A DNA stretch of 64,000 nucleotides from Bacillota bacterium. GTDB lineage: Bacteria > Bacillota > Clostridia > Acetivibrionales > DTU013. Under the pieces are notes generated by a model that did no database searches, had not been told where the DNA came from, and worked only from the letters and a program-made list of their open reading frames with translations. The stretch's first letter is position 1. Each line of letters opens with the position of its first letter. Where the stretch lies: positions 1 to 64,000 of the forward strand of contig JAEZMD010000016.1 in assembly GCA_023435745.1 (NCBI GenBank), read 5' to 3'. The translations under genes were made by a program, and so were the position numbers. Positions 7,931 to 17,118 of this stretch are shown here, piece by piece.

Positions 7931-8802
7931 CTTCCAGCACTCCTGCCATCTTTCTCTATATCCCTGTGCTCCAGTACAATACGGTGCTCCTGCTGCGTCA
8001 GGTATCTGCCCAGCTCATCCGCGATAGCGACGGAACGGTGGCGCCCTCCTGTGCAGCCGATCCCGACTACGAGCTGGGATTTGCCTTCTTTAATATAGTT
8101 AGGTATGAGGAAATCCAGCATGGAGTACAGCTTCTCAAGAAACTCGGTCGTTTCCGGCATTTTGAATACATACTCCTTCACGTCCTCATGCTTTCCCGTA
8201 TGCTTTCTCAGAGACTCTACATAATAGGGGTTGGGAATGAACCTGACATCAAAGATCAGATCACATTCGATTGGAATACCGTATTTGAAACCAAAGCTTA
8301 TAATATTGATTATCAGCCCTTTGAAGACACTATCCTGGCCGAGGATTCCTGTAATTGCTTCCTTAAGCTGCTTTGGCGCAAGAGAGGACGTGTCAATGAC
8401 ATAATCCGCCCGGTCCTTTATTTTCTGCAGCACACGTCTTTCCTCGGCAATTCCTTTGGCCAGCCTGCCTTCAAGTGCAAGGGGGTGCGCCCTGCGGGAT
8501 TCCTTGTACCTCTCTACGACCGCCTTATCTGAAGCCTCCATGAAGAAAATTTCATAGGTATGGCCGTCTCCGGTCAAAGCATCCAGCGCAGGAAACAGAT
8601 CGTTCAGCAGCTCTCCCCCACGGATATCGATCACCACTGCGATCTTTTCCATTTTTCTATAGCTTTGGGAAAGAATTTCCGCTATTTTTGGTATCAGCAA
8701 CGGCGGAAGATTGTCAATGCAAAAAAATCCGGCATCCTCCAGATGTTTGGCAACCAGGCTCTTACCTGCCCCCGATATTCCTGTGATTACGATAAATCTC
8801 AT
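7927..8802 (-). CDS. rapZ: RNase adapter protein RapZ / YvcJ family P-loop ATPase
   Basis: 291 residues. GISGAGKS at residues 8-15 is the Walker A loop and GIGCTGGRHRSVAIA near the C-terminus is the family signature. In E. coli RapZ adapts RNase E to the GlmZ small RNA and senses glucosamine-6-phosphate; the B. subtilis homologue YvcJ hydrolyses GTP and is co-transcribed with yvcK. The clostridial role is less clear and is inferred to be in amino-sugar control because of the murB and yvcK neighbours. The gene follows murB by 12 bases and has AGGT 8 bases before the start. Confidence 0.96.
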   Translation of the reverse strand: MRFIVITGISGAGKSLVAKHLEDAGFFCIDNLPPLLIPKIAEILSQSYRKMEKIAVVIDIRGGELLNDLFPALDALTGDGHTYEIFFMEASDKAVVERYKESRRAHPLALEGRLAKGIAEERRVLQKIKDRADYVIDTSSLAPKQLKEAITGILGQDSVFKGLIINIISFGFKYGIPIECDLIFDVRFIPNPYYVESLRKHTGKHEDVKEYVFKMPETTEFLEKLYSMLDFLIPNYIKEGKSQLVVGIGCTGGRHRSVAIADELGRYLTQQEHRIVLEHRDIEKDGRSAGR

Positions 8803-8814
8803 TTGTAGACCTCA

Positions 8815-9729
8815 CTATTCTTCACCGACAATTTTTACTTCTGTCTGCAGCTGCACGCCAAAGTCAGCGTACACCCTGTCCCGTATGTATTTAATCAGCG
8901 TTACTACATCCATTGCTGTGGCATTTTCCGTATTTACGATAAATCCGCAATGAAGACAGGATACCTCCGCCCCGCCAATCCGATAACCCCTCAGGCCGCA
9001 ATCCTGCACCAGCTTTCCGGCGAAATTACCTTCAGGCCGTTTAAATATGCTTCCGGCGCTTGGCAGATCAAGCGGCTGCTTTTCCTGCCGTCTCGCGCGA
9101 AACTCCGCCATTTTATCACTAATCAGCGCCCGCTCTCCCTTCTTCAGGCTGATGCGGGTCTTCAGCACCACGCCGCCATCCGTCTGAATAAAGCTGGATC
9201 GCTTGCCGAAGCAGTGCTGAGAATGATCCAGCAACAAAACTTCCCCATCCGGGCGAAGATACTCCGTCTGCTTCACAACAAAGGACATCTCGCTGCCATA
9301 AGCCCCCGCATTCATTGCAACAGCGCCGCCCAGAGTACCGGGGATTCCCTCGGCAAACTCCAGCCCTGTAAGTTCGTGCTCCAATGCTATTCTTGACAGC
9401 CGTGACAGCAGTATTCCCGGTTCAGCCGTGATATCTTCTCCTTCCACGGAATATGCACTCATATTATCCATGATCTGAACTACGACACCCCTGATGCCCT
9501 TGTCCCGGACGATAAGATTGGTGCCGTTTCCCATCACCAGCACAGGTATTTCCATCTGCGTGCAGCATTGAAGTATCCGCATAAGGCCTGCCGTATTCTG
9601 CGGCTTGACAAATACATCCGCCGGACCGCCTATTTTAAACGAGGTATGGCTCCTCATCGGTTCATTTACAGCAATGACGCCACTGCCCGGTATCTGACGC
9701 AAAATCTCAGCTATTCTTCCCTGCTCCAA
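8815..9729 (-). CDS. murB: UDP-N-acetylenolpyruvoylglucosamine reductase MurB
   Basis: 304 residues. It reduces UDP-GlcNAc-enolpyruvate to UDP-MurNAc with FAD and NADPH. The FAD-binding domain shows SFKIGGPADVFV, VLVMGNGTNLIV and GIPGTLGGAVAMNAGAYG. The catalytic serine is in PSAGSIFKRP and a C-terminal glutamate is in QTEVKIVGE. In the block equivalent to the FGYRxS motif the sequence is FGKRSS, with lysine where tyrosine is common. The start is a TTG with AAAGGAG 7 bases upstream. The gene lies between hprK and rapZ. Confidence 0.96.
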   Translation of the reverse strand: MEQGRIAEILRQIPGSGVIAVNEPMRSHTSFKIGGPADVFVKPQNTAGLMRILQCCTQMEIPVLVMGNGTNLIVRDKGIRGVVVQIMDNMSAYSVEGEDITAEPGILLSRLSRIALEHELTGLEFAEGIPGTLGGAVAMNAGAYGSEMSFVVKQTEYLRPDGEVLLLDHSQHCFGKRSSFIQTDGGVVLKTRISLKKGERALISDKMAEFRARRQEKQPLDLPSAGSIFKRPEGNFAGKLVQDCGLRGYRIGGAEVSCLHCGFIVNTENATAMDVVTLIKYIRDRVYADFGVQLQTEVKIVGEE

Positions 9730-9808
9730 ATCCCTGCTCCTTTCGGGTATGATCTCACTATACCAGTCATATTCCAGTCACAGCATCAAATATATTTCAG
9801 TAACTACA

Positions 9809-10723
9809 TTAATCATATTTCAAAAAACGTTCGCTAATGACTTTTGCTGCATTGTATCCCATCTTTTTCTGACGGTTGTTCATTGCAGCCACCTCAACAA
9901 CAATGGCAAGATTTCTTCCGGGTCTGACCGGAACCACCAGCGAAGGCACAGAAATGCCCAATATGTCTGTGTATTGATCATCCAGACCCAGCCGGTCATA
10001 TATCTTGCGATTGTCCCAGAGCTCCAGATTAATCACGAGATTGATATTGTCCTGCAATTTTACGGAACCCATGCCATAAAGGTTCTTAACATCCAGGATA
10101 CCGATTCCCCGGATCTCAATAAAATATCTGATATTTTCCGGAGCGGAACCCAACAGCGTCCTGTCGGACACTCTTCTGATCTCCACAATATCATCGGCAA
10201 TCAGTCTGTGTCCCCTCTTAACCAGTTCAAGTGCTGTCTCGCTTTTTCCGACGCCGCTCTCTCCCAGAATCAGGATCCCCTCGCCGTAAACCTCCACAAG
10301 AACACCGTGCTGCGATATCCTTGGCGCCAGCATGACATTCAGGTAGCGGATCAGTCCGCTCATGAACCTCGATGTAATATCATCCGTTCTGAGGATCGGT
10401 ATGCCGTACTTTTGAGATACGGTGATCATTTCCTCAAAAGGCTCTATATTTCTGGCTATCACTACGCACGGAAAGCCGGTTCTGAAATACTCGTCCAGTC
10501 TCCTAAGCCGGTCCTGCGGGGACAGGCTTGCCAGATAGGTTGTCTCCACCTTGCCGATGATCTGGATCCTGTCGGTGCCAAAGTATTCCATATATCCCGA
10601 GAGCTGAAGCCCGGGCCGGTTGACATCCGAAGTAGTGATGTCGATATCATGGTCACATCCCTCAAAACAAACCTGTTCAAGTTGGAATTCTTTTATCAGC
10701 TCACTCAGCTTTACAGTAAACAT
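9809..10723 (-). CDS. hprK: HPr kinase/phosphorylase
   Basis: 304 residues. The N-terminal domain is followed by the kinase domain with the P-loop GESGVGKS and the signature EIRGIGILDVKNLYG. HPrK phosphorylates Ser46 of HPr in response to glycolytic intermediates and reverses this when phosphate accumulates, so it is the sensor of CcpA-type catabolite control in Firmicutes. It heads the hprK-murB-rapZ-yvcK row. GGAGGTGA precedes the ATG by 11 bases and a sigma-A promoter candidate lies at 10769-10796. Confidence 0.97.
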   Translation of the reverse strand: MFTVKLSELIKEFQLEQVCFEGCDHDIDITTSDVNRPGLQLSGYMEYFGTDRIQIIGKVETTYLASLSPQDRLRRLDEYFRTGFPCVVIARNIEPFEEMITVSQKYGIPILRTDDITSRFMSGLIRYLNVMLAPRISQHGVLVEVYGEGILILGESGVGKSETALELVKRGHRLIADDIVEIRRVSDRTLLGSAPENIRYFIEIRGIGILDVKNLYGMGSVKLQDNINLVINLELWDNRKIYDRLGLDDQYTDILGISVPSLVVPVRPGRNLAIVVEVAAMNNRQKKMGYNAAKVISERFLKYD

Positions 10724-10768
10724 CTACGGTCTACTCACCTCCCGGGTACTCATACCAACTACACATAA

Positions 10769-10796
10769 ATTATACCCAGATTAAATTATATAACAA
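10769..10796 (-). promoter_or_regulatory. sigma-A promoter candidate for hprK
   Basis: On the minus strand TTGTTA (10796-10791) and TATAAT (10774-10769) are separated by 16 bases. It is placed 45 bases before the hprK start. Confidence 0.55.
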
Positions 10797-10860
10797 TTCA
10801 GCCAATTATGCGATAGAAATGAAAAGGGCGCGTGAAAAGAGCGCATAGAAAGTTGTATAG

Positions 10861-10884
10861 AAAGGCAAATATAAAGGCAAATAT
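10861..10884. repeat. 12-bp direct tandem repeat
   Basis: AAAGGCAAATAT occurs twice in a row (10861-10872, 10873-10884) followed by a partial copy (AAAGG). It lies in the 248-base gap between hprK and the GH2 gene. No function is evident. Confidence 0.5.
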
Positions 10885-10971
10885 AAAGGATGAATAGAAG
10901 TTTGCGCGCAGCAAGATGTCCAAAATCCCCATATATTTTCAATTTTTGATTTAGCCAAACTCTAACCCAGC

Positions 10972-12750
10972 TTATTTGTGTAGGCAGGTTACCACTCTTG
11001 TGTTGATTTCTTTTACTTTTTCCGGGTCCACTTTAAAATTCCGGTCAATATCCATCAACCCATTAATTTCTTGCTGCACATCCGTTACTTGGGTGTAGCA
11101 GAATCCAGAGCAATAAGGCAGCTTTTTGATAGCCGTCGTAATTTCTTCGAAGCGTTCTAAAAACTCCTGTTCTGTATTTACTTTATTTCCGTAGCCCCAA
11201 CCTTTGTCATCATTGTTATAAGCAATACCGCCATACTCACTAATAATAATGGGCTGTCCCGCATAAGCAAATCCATTTGCCAAAGCTGTACGGAATAAAT
11301 TGTGATATTGCTTGCCTTCTAAAATATCCTTTGCATATTCGCGGTACCTTTCGAAAAAGACAGTTCCTTTTTCCTCATAGTCATGCAAAGTAAGAATATC
11401 AGAAATTGTATGCTCCCATCCATCATTTACAATAACCGGGCGGTATGGATCCAAACTTTTGGTAAGATAGTAAATTGCCTGGGTGAAATTCTGCTGCCGC
11501 ATATTTGTTTTAATTTGCGGAACACCCCATGATTCATTTACGGGAGTCCATGTGATAATGCAGGGATGATTGTAATTTTGGCGGACAATTTTACTCCACT
11601 GCGCCATGAAAGCATCTACTGCTTCATCACTAAATTCATAGGCAGAAGCCATTTCACTCCAAACCAGCATTCCTTTTACATCACACCAGTAGAGAAAACG
11701 TTCATCCTCTATTTTCTGGTGCTTTCGCAGGCCATTGTATCCAAGCCGCCGTATCTTCTCAATATCCTCTACAAGAGCCGCTTCGCTTGGGGGTGTTAAA
11801 TGGGTATCTTTCCAATATCCCTGATCCAAAATAAGTCTTTGATAAATAGGTGCTCCATTGAGCAGAATGTTTGGACCGTCAATACGAATTTCACGCATGC
11901 CGAAATAGGAAAGTACCTTATCAATCAGTTCACCCCTGTAATATACGCGAAATTCGATATCATATAGCTTGGGATCCATCGGCGACCATGTATGTACCCC
12001 CCATTCCGTTACACTCATACTTCTAACATCCAAAACTATCTTTATTTTATTATTCAACGCAAGCACTCTTGCCTGTGTAACGGTACGTTCAGCAAAAAAC
12101 ACCTCCGCTTCGATTTCCATGCCTTCGCAGCTTTCCGTTTCAAGGGCAAGTTCAACCTCAACGGTTCCTTCGCTTAAGCAAGGGGTCATTTTTACATCAC
12201 CGATATAATAAGGAGGAACAAATTCCATCCAAACGGTTTTCCAAATCCCTGTTGTCTGCACATACCAGCAGCCAAAATTATCGGGCAGCCACCGCTGTTT
12301 CCCTCGAGGCTGTTGAGGATTAAGGGAATCCTCGACCCTCACAGCAATTGTGTTTCTGCTTTCTTTTAACGCCTCGGTTATGTCAAATGTAAAGCGGGCG
12401 TAGCCTCCAATATTTTGACCGATATGAATACCATTGACCCACAATGTTGTAGTATAATCACTGCCCTCAAAATGAAGAAGTACCCGCTTGTTATCCAACT
12501 GTTCTTTGGATAGCTCTACATAACGGCTATACCAAATACATTCATGCACAGACTCATCGCACACTCCGCTGGCCTTTGTTTCATAGGTAAAGGGAACACA
12601 AATTGTTTGTGCGGCAGGCACACCCTTTGTCCATCCGGCTTGCACACCTTTCTTCTTATCATCAAATGCAAAATTCCACACACCGTTCAAATTTTCCCAG
12701 GAGGATCTAACAAGCTGCGGCCGGGGATAGTCAGGGATATAACTTTTCAT
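10972..12750 (-). CDS. glycoside hydrolase family 2 protein
   Basis: 592 residues with the GH2 order: sugar-binding jelly roll (about 1-180, with WENLNGVWNF and GIHIGQNIGGYARFTFDIT), immunoglobulin-like domain (about 180-290) and TIM barrel (about 290-590). The predicted acid/base is Glu406 in TPVNESWG and the nucleophile Glu505 in IISEYGG. There is no signal peptide, so it should act on imported oligosaccharides. GH2 includes beta-galactosidases, beta-glucuronidases, beta-mannosidases and arabinosidases; the sequence alone does not fix the substrate. It is the last gene of the operon, 130 bases behind the propeller lipoprotein gene, with a hairpin in the gap. AGAGGT precedes the start. Confidence 0.93.
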   Translation of the reverse strand: MKSYIPDYPRPQLVRSSWENLNGVWNFAFDDKKKGVQAGWTKGVPAAQTICVPFTYETKASGVCDESVHECIWYSRYVELSKEQLDNKRVLLHFEGSDYTTTLWVNGIHIGQNIGGYARFTFDITEALKESRNTIAVRVEDSLNPQQPRGKQRWLPDNFGCWYVQTTGIWKTVWMEFVPPYYIGDVKMTPCLSEGTVEVELALETESCEGMEIEAEVFFAERTVTQARVLALNNKIKIVLDVRSMSVTEWGVHTWSPMDPKLYDIEFRVYYRGELIDKVLSYFGMREIRIDGPNILLNGAPIYQRLILDQGYWKDTHLTPPSEAALVEDIEKIRRLGYNGLRKHQKIEDERFLYWCDVKGMLVWSEMASAYEFSDEAVDAFMAQWSKIVRQNYNHPCIITWTPVNESWGVPQIKTNMRQQNFTQAIYYLTKSLDPYRPVIVNDGWEHTISDILTLHDYEEKGTVFFERYREYAKDILEGKQYHNLFRTALANGFAYAGQPIIISEYGGIAYNNDDKGWGYGNKVNTEQEFLERFEEITTAIKKLPYCSGFCYTQVTDVQQEINGLMDIDRNFKVDPEKVKEINTRVVTCLHK

Positions 12751-12784
12751 AATTACCTCTCAATAATCGTTTATTTTATAATAT

Positions 12785-12811
12785 GAGCGGCAAAATAAGT
12801 TCTTGCCACTC
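12785..12811 (-). other. intercistronic stem-loop before the GH2 gene
   Basis: Arms 12785-12793 (GAGCGGCAA) and 12803-12811 (TTGCCACTC) pair over 9 positions with one G-T pair and a 9-base loop. No T-run follows on the minus strand, so it is more likely an mRNA processing or stability element than a terminator. Confidence 0.4.
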
Positions 12812-12880
12812 AAACAGCATTATTCTCAATTTGCCGAACAGTCATAGACATTAGGATTTTGCACTCTTAAGACAATATCC

Positions 12881-14065
12881 TCACTTTCCAAATGAAAGTA
12901 TCGATTTCGTCATTTGCATTTCCCCAAAGCGCAACTGAATTTTATGTCCATCTTCCTTACGAGGTGCCGAACCAATAACAACAATTTCATTCTTGCCTGT
13001 TTGATAGCAGCTCGCCCAGCAGTAATCCGGAAAAACACCTGTCCAGGGAGGCGGATCATTGGTCACCCAGGTTTCACCGTTGTCGTCGCTATAAGACACA
13101 TTGCACTGGTTTGAAATCAACAACAGCCTGTCATTGGAGAGTTTTGTAATATAGGGGCCGCCCAGTTGATCCGGTATCGCAACACCAAGACCTTCTTCCC
13201 ATGTCTTCCCATCAGGCGAAATTTTGTAATGTACTTTATATCCGTTATCCACACCATTTTCAAATACCACAATAAATCTTCCGTCACCCATTTTTGTAAA
13301 CACAGGCATTCCAGGGCGTGCATACGCACGCTCACTATCCCAAGCTACAAAAATTTCGTCGCCCCATGTCTCGCCATTGTCTGTAGAAATCCTCTCTGAA
13401 ATTATTTGTGAATACGGAATATCTTCTGTTACATGAATTTCATTTGCATAAAAAACAGCAAGTTCATCCTCATTAATATAGTCTATATGAGGCTCATATA
13501 CTCCTTTGTCAGGCCAGCCTAAATCACCGGCTTCGCCATGGTTTTCATCCACAGTACTCAAAAAAGACCATGTCATACCTCCGTCAACACTTTTATAGAC
13601 GTCAATTTTGTATGACTCCTGCCACCGGACAGAACGGCACGACAGGAGCAAATCTCCGTTATTCAGCACTTTAATATGTCCATTATCGACATCGCGCCCA
13701 GGGTCGGACACCTCACTAATTATCTCCCATGTTCTGCAATTGTCCCGGCTAACAGAGATCTCCAATGAAGTGCCACCCCGGGGGTCAAATGTATAGCCCT
13801 TGTTTTTATAAACTGTATAAACTGCAATCCAATCGCCATTGTCCTGTTTTGCCATCCGCCCATATTCTGCACCAAACCGCCCCGGGGTAATTTGGCGTGC
13901 GTCCCATCCCGCCGAAACAAAAGGTTTCGGATTAGAAATTGTTACCCAATCACCCCAAACAGCATCCCCCGCCACCACGGATTTCTCCAGGGAACAACCA
14001 GCAAGCAGGCTTATACTTAACAGTATAAGCAGAATGATTCCCACAACAGTTTTATTCAACACCAT
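12881..14065 (-). CDS. sialidase-fold (BNR/Asp-box) lipoprotein, putative exo-glycosidase
   Basis: 394 residues. The N-terminus is a lipoprotein signal (hydrophobic run, then LLAGCS), so the protein is predicted to be anchored outside the membrane. The body is a six-bladed propeller with Asp-box-like turns: SRDNCRTWEI, SVDGGMTWSF, STDNGETWGD, SPDGKTWEE and SDDNGETWVT. The blocks SCRSVRWQESY, GVYEPHIDY and RPGMPVFTKMGDGRFIVVFE are shared with the C-terminal half of the upstream gene, so the two are paralogues. Sialidase-fold families include GH33 sialidases and GH93 exo-arabinanases; I cannot assign the family. The ATG at 14065 sits close to AGGGG; a TTG at 14059 has better spacing. It starts 4 bases after the preceding stop. 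Confidence 0.83.
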   Translation of the reverse strand: MVLNKTVVGIILLILLSISLLAGCSLEKSVVAGDAVWGDWVTISNPKPFVSAGWDARQITPGRFGAEYGRMAKQDNGDWIAVYTVYKNKGYTFDPRGGTSLEISVSRDNCRTWEIISEVSDPGRDVDNGHIKVLNNGDLLLSCRSVRWQESYKIDVYKSVDGGMTWSFLSTVDENHGEAGDLGWPDKGVYEPHIDYINEDELAVFYANEIHVTEDIPYSQIISERISTDNGETWGDEIFVAWDSERAYARPGMPVFTKMGDGRFIVVFENGVDNGYKVHYKISPDGKTWEEGLGVAIPDQLGGPYITKLSNDRLLLISNQCNVSYSDDNGETWVTNDPPPWTGVFPDYCWASCYQTGKNEIVVIGSAPRKEDGHKIQLRFGEMQMTKSILSFGK

Positions 14066-14069
14066 ACCC

Positions 14070-16238
14070 CTATTCCGATTGTTTACCGATACAAATTTGC
14101 ACGGTATTGCCGCCGCTTTTGCGCCTGCATCCGTTTAACAATGCAAAGCGTCCATCCCCCAACGAATAAAGAGAAGGCCACGTATGCCCCTCAAAAGGCA
14201 GAGGTCTTATGATATTCCATGTTTCGCCCTCATCATTGCTTACAGATATCTCTCCGGACAGGGATGTCACTAAAATGTCGCCATTTGGAAGCTGCTCGAT
14301 AAACGGTCCTCCGGATTGATGGGGAATTTCTGTTCCAATCCCCGGCTCCCATGTTACGCCATCGGGAGATGTTTTGTAGTAGATTTTAGCAGAATCAAGA
14401 ACCGTCAGCTTAAGGTTAACAACCTCGAACACCACCATGTACCGCCCATTTTTCAGCTTTGTCCAAACAGGCATGCCTGGGCGAAGCTGTGGCTGTGCTG
14501 GATCCCACGCGACAAAGATCTCTTTGCCCCATGTTGCGCCGCTATCTTTTGAGATTTTTTGAGAAATAATCTGGCTATAATGCGGTTTTTCTGTTACATG
14601 ATCTTCATTGGCGTACATTACAGAGAGACTGCCATCGTCAAGAAAATAGAAATGGGGCTCATACATCCCTTTGTCCGGATTCCCAAGAGAGCCAGGAGGG
14701 CCGTTGCGTTCATCTATCATAGACAAAAATTCCCATGTTCTTCCGCTATCACAGCTTTTGTATACAGGCAGCTGATAGGATTCCTGCCAGCGTACAGACC
14801 GGCAGGAAAGTAAAACATCTCCGTTTTCCAGCACGATCATTTGTCCGTTATCCATGTCACGAGACGGATGATCTAATCGAGATACAATTTCCCACGTTTT
14901 CCCTTCATCTCTGCTCAATGAGAACTCCAACGCAGTGCCACCATCAGCATCATATTTATAGCCATCATTATCATAAATGGTGTATACCACAAGCCACGCA
15001 CCATCCTTCAATATCACCATGCGGGCATATTCACAACCAAACACGCCTGGATACCCTAGCCGAGAATCTTTTCCGCTATCGTAAAAATGCGGTACTTCTC
15101 TAATAAGAACCGGGGCATCCCAAACGGCTTTGACAGGGGCTTTTTTTTCGTTTGCTTCTTTTGTTAACGTCATAAACAACTCCTTTTCCTCCTTTTTATA
15201 AGGCGTTCCATCTAATTGAAAAAGGTCATGCTGCCACTCGCTGAAATCCAAAGGCCAACTTTGTATCCAATCCCAGGGTTCATGTGTCTGTGTCTTACCG
15301 TTCACTAAACCCCAATTGTAACAAGCAATGCGCTCTTCTTTATAAAGAGGCAGATGATCTGAAACAAAGTTTTTCAGAGGCCGATGAAGCCATTCTGTAA
15401 TAAATAATGGCCGTCCATACTTTTTTAGGGAAGAAATCAGTTCTTTACTTCGATTAATGTCTCCATAAAAATGAAAAGAAATAATATCAGAAAGCTGCAG
15501 CGCCTTCTTTTCAATCTGTGTTAATTCTCGGTTTACACTTTCTGTATCATAATTAGTGTAAAAGTCCCAACAGGCCGCTGTAAGTGGTTGGATCGGGTTC
15601 ATCTCACGCACCCAGCCAAAAACCTTTTCCATAATCTCCATGCTCTTGTCCGTATTGCCCACACCATCGGCTCCAGAATTTCCTGGCTCATTCCAAATGT
15701 CCCATGCAATGATACGAGGATCGTTCGCATATTTACCAGCAATTTCTTTCACATATTCTTCCATCAATGGCCAATTCTCTTTCTGATCCGCCATATGAAA
15801 GTTTGGGTTTTTACTGACAATTTTTGTTCTTGGAGGATAACCGCCATGGTTGCCAGGAACTGGCTTAGGCTGAGGCCCCAACTGTATTTCCCCTGTGTGA
15901 AGCTCTTCAGGACAGCGCCCGCAATCATCAAAAAATATTGGCATTAGTGTCATATTCTTTGATTTAAGCAAATCAAGAAATTTTTCCAGACGTTTTAAAA
16001 ATCCTTCGCGTTGATATTTCCATATATCAAATGGTAAAAGCATGCGAACTGAGTTCATACCAATGCCGGCGGCAAGTGTTAGCTCCCAATCCATCACCTT
16101 GTACATTTCTTCAAAATTGTATTCCTGCCATGTTTCAATCAAATTGATACTGCTGCTCGGCACATAATTGCAACCAACAAGCCATGGCTGTTGATTATAC
16201 CAATCCCATACTTTTTTCTTTGACCATCTTTTTTTCAT
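14070..16238 (-). CDS. TIM-barrel glycosidase (GH5/clan A type) fused to a sialidase-fold propeller
   Basis: 722 residues in two modules. Residues about 1-370 form a clan GH-A-like barrel, with the predicted acid/base Glu184 in WDIWNEPGN and nucleophile Glu282 in FITEWLHRP. Residues about 385-720 form a propeller with Asp-box-like turns (SRDEGKTWEI, SCDSGRTWEF, SKDSGATWGK, SPDGVTWEP, SNDEGETWNI), closely related to the lipoprotein encoded next. No signal peptide is visible, so this protein seems cytoplasmic whereas its paralogue is exported. AGGGGG precedes the ATG by 9 bases. It follows the permease gene by 17 bases. The pairing suggests stepwise breakdown of one branched oligosaccharide; the substrate is unknown. 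Confidence 0.85.
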   Translation of the reverse strand: MKKRWSKKKVWDWYNQQPWLVGCNYVPSSSINLIETWQEYNFEEMYKVMDWELTLAAGIGMNSVRMLLPFDIWKYQREGFLKRLEKFLDLLKSKNMTLMPIFFDDCGRCPEELHTGEIQLGPQPKPVPGNHGGYPPRTKIVSKNPNFHMADQKENWPLMEEYVKEIAGKYANDPRIIAWDIWNEPGNSGADGVGNTDKSMEIMEKVFGWVREMNPIQPLTAACWDFYTNYDTESVNRELTQIEKKALQLSDIISFHFYGDINRSKELISSLKKYGRPLFITEWLHRPLKNFVSDHLPLYKEERIACYNWGLVNGKTQTHEPWDWIQSWPLDFSEWQHDLFQLDGTPYKKEEKELFMTLTKEANEKKAPVKAVWDAPVLIREVPHFYDSGKDSRLGYPGVFGCEYARMVILKDGAWLVVYTIYDNDGYKYDADGGTALEFSLSRDEGKTWEIVSRLDHPSRDMDNGQMIVLENGDVLLSCRSVRWQESYQLPVYKSCDSGRTWEFLSMIDERNGPPGSLGNPDKGMYEPHFYFLDDGSLSVMYANEDHVTEKPHYSQIISQKISKDSGATWGKEIFVAWDPAQPQLRPGMPVWTKLKNGRYMVVFEVVNLKLTVLDSAKIYYKTSPDGVTWEPGIGTEIPHQSGGPFIEQLPNGDILVTSLSGEISVSNDEGETWNIIRPLPFEGHTWPSLYSLGDGRFALLNGCRRKSGGNTVQICIGKQSE

Positions 16239-16255
16239 TTGTCTTTACCCCCTAG

Positions 16256-17104
16256 TTATTTAATGCCGGTCATGGCAATGCCTTCAACAAAATATTTTTG
16301 AGCGCATAGGTATGCGATAATAAGAGGAACTGCTGCAAGTACTAACCCCGTCATAAAGAAATTGTATTCAATACCATATTTACCTGCAAACAAAGCAATA
16401 GCAGCCTGAACCGGCCTAAATTTTTCTGAACTGGTAAGTATCATTGGATAAAGCAAATCATTCCAATTTCCCATAAATGTAAATACTCCCAACGTAATAA
16501 AGATAGGTTTACACAAGGGAAGCATAATGCGGGAATATATGCCTATTTCGCTTAAGCCGTCAATACGGCCTGCCTCCTCCAAATCTGCCGGAAGCGTAAG
16601 GAAAAACTGGCGCATCATAAAAATTCCAAACGCATCTGACATTTTGGGAATAATGAGTCCCAGGAATGTGTCGTACATTCCCATTTTATTAATCATGAGA
16701 AATAGCGGTGTCATTGTAACTTGAAACGGAATCATCATGGTGCACAGGATGAAAATAAAAATTACATTATGGCCTTTGAATTTTATACGTGCAAATGCAT
16801 ATCCCGCCAGAGAGTTAAAAAGCAGAGAAATAACCATAATGCAGCCCGCAAACACTAAGGAATTTTTAAAGTAGCTTGCAAAGGGAACCTCTTTCCAAAT
16901 AGAAAGATATGTATCAAAAACAAATTTTTCGGGCAATAAATGAGCAGGATTGGCCAGAATATCTCCCTTTGTTTTCATGGTTGTAAAAATCATCCAGACA
17001 AATGGAAATAGCGTACATACTGCAAGGATACTCAAAAGCAATTTTCCTATTATTTGACCCGCTCGCTCAGTAGCTCTAGCATAAGTATGTTTTACTTTTG
17101 ACAT
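16256..17104 (-). CDS. carbohydrate ABC transporter permease (MalG/UgpE type)
   Basis: 282 residues, six predicted membrane helices. The EAA loop that contacts the ATPase reads EEAGRIDGLSEIGIYSRIMLP (its core is EAGRIDGLSE), typical of CUT1 sugar importers. It is the second inner-membrane subunit of the importer encoded with the next two genes. AGGAGG precedes the start. No ATP-binding subunit is encoded nearby, so a shared MsmX-type ATPase located elsewhere is inferred, as is common in Firmicutes. Confidence 0.94.
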   Translation of the reverse strand: MSKVKHTYARATERAGQIIGKLLLSILAVCTLFPFVWMIFTTMKTKGDILANPAHLLPEKFVFDTYLSIWKEVPFASYFKNSLVFAGCIMVISLLFNSLAGYAFARIKFKGHNVIFIFILCTMMIPFQVTMTPLFLMINKMGMYDTFLGLIIPKMSDAFGIFMMRQFFLTLPADLEEAGRIDGLSEIGIYSRIMLPLCKPIFITLGVFTFMGNWNDLLYPMILTSSEKFRPVQAAIALFAGKYGIEYNFFMTGLVLAAVPLIIAYLCAQKYFVEGIAMTGIK

Positions 17105-17118
17105 GCTGTATCCTCCTG

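Noticed and set aside
10861..10890. Tandem AAAGGCAAATAT as a possible small RNA or operator
   Set aside because: No promoter, symmetry or second locus; listed only as a repeat.
12881..14065. Calling the propeller lipoprotein a true sialidase (GH33)
   Set aside because: Asp-box turns alone define the fold; the arginine triad and FRIP motif of GH33 were not recognised.
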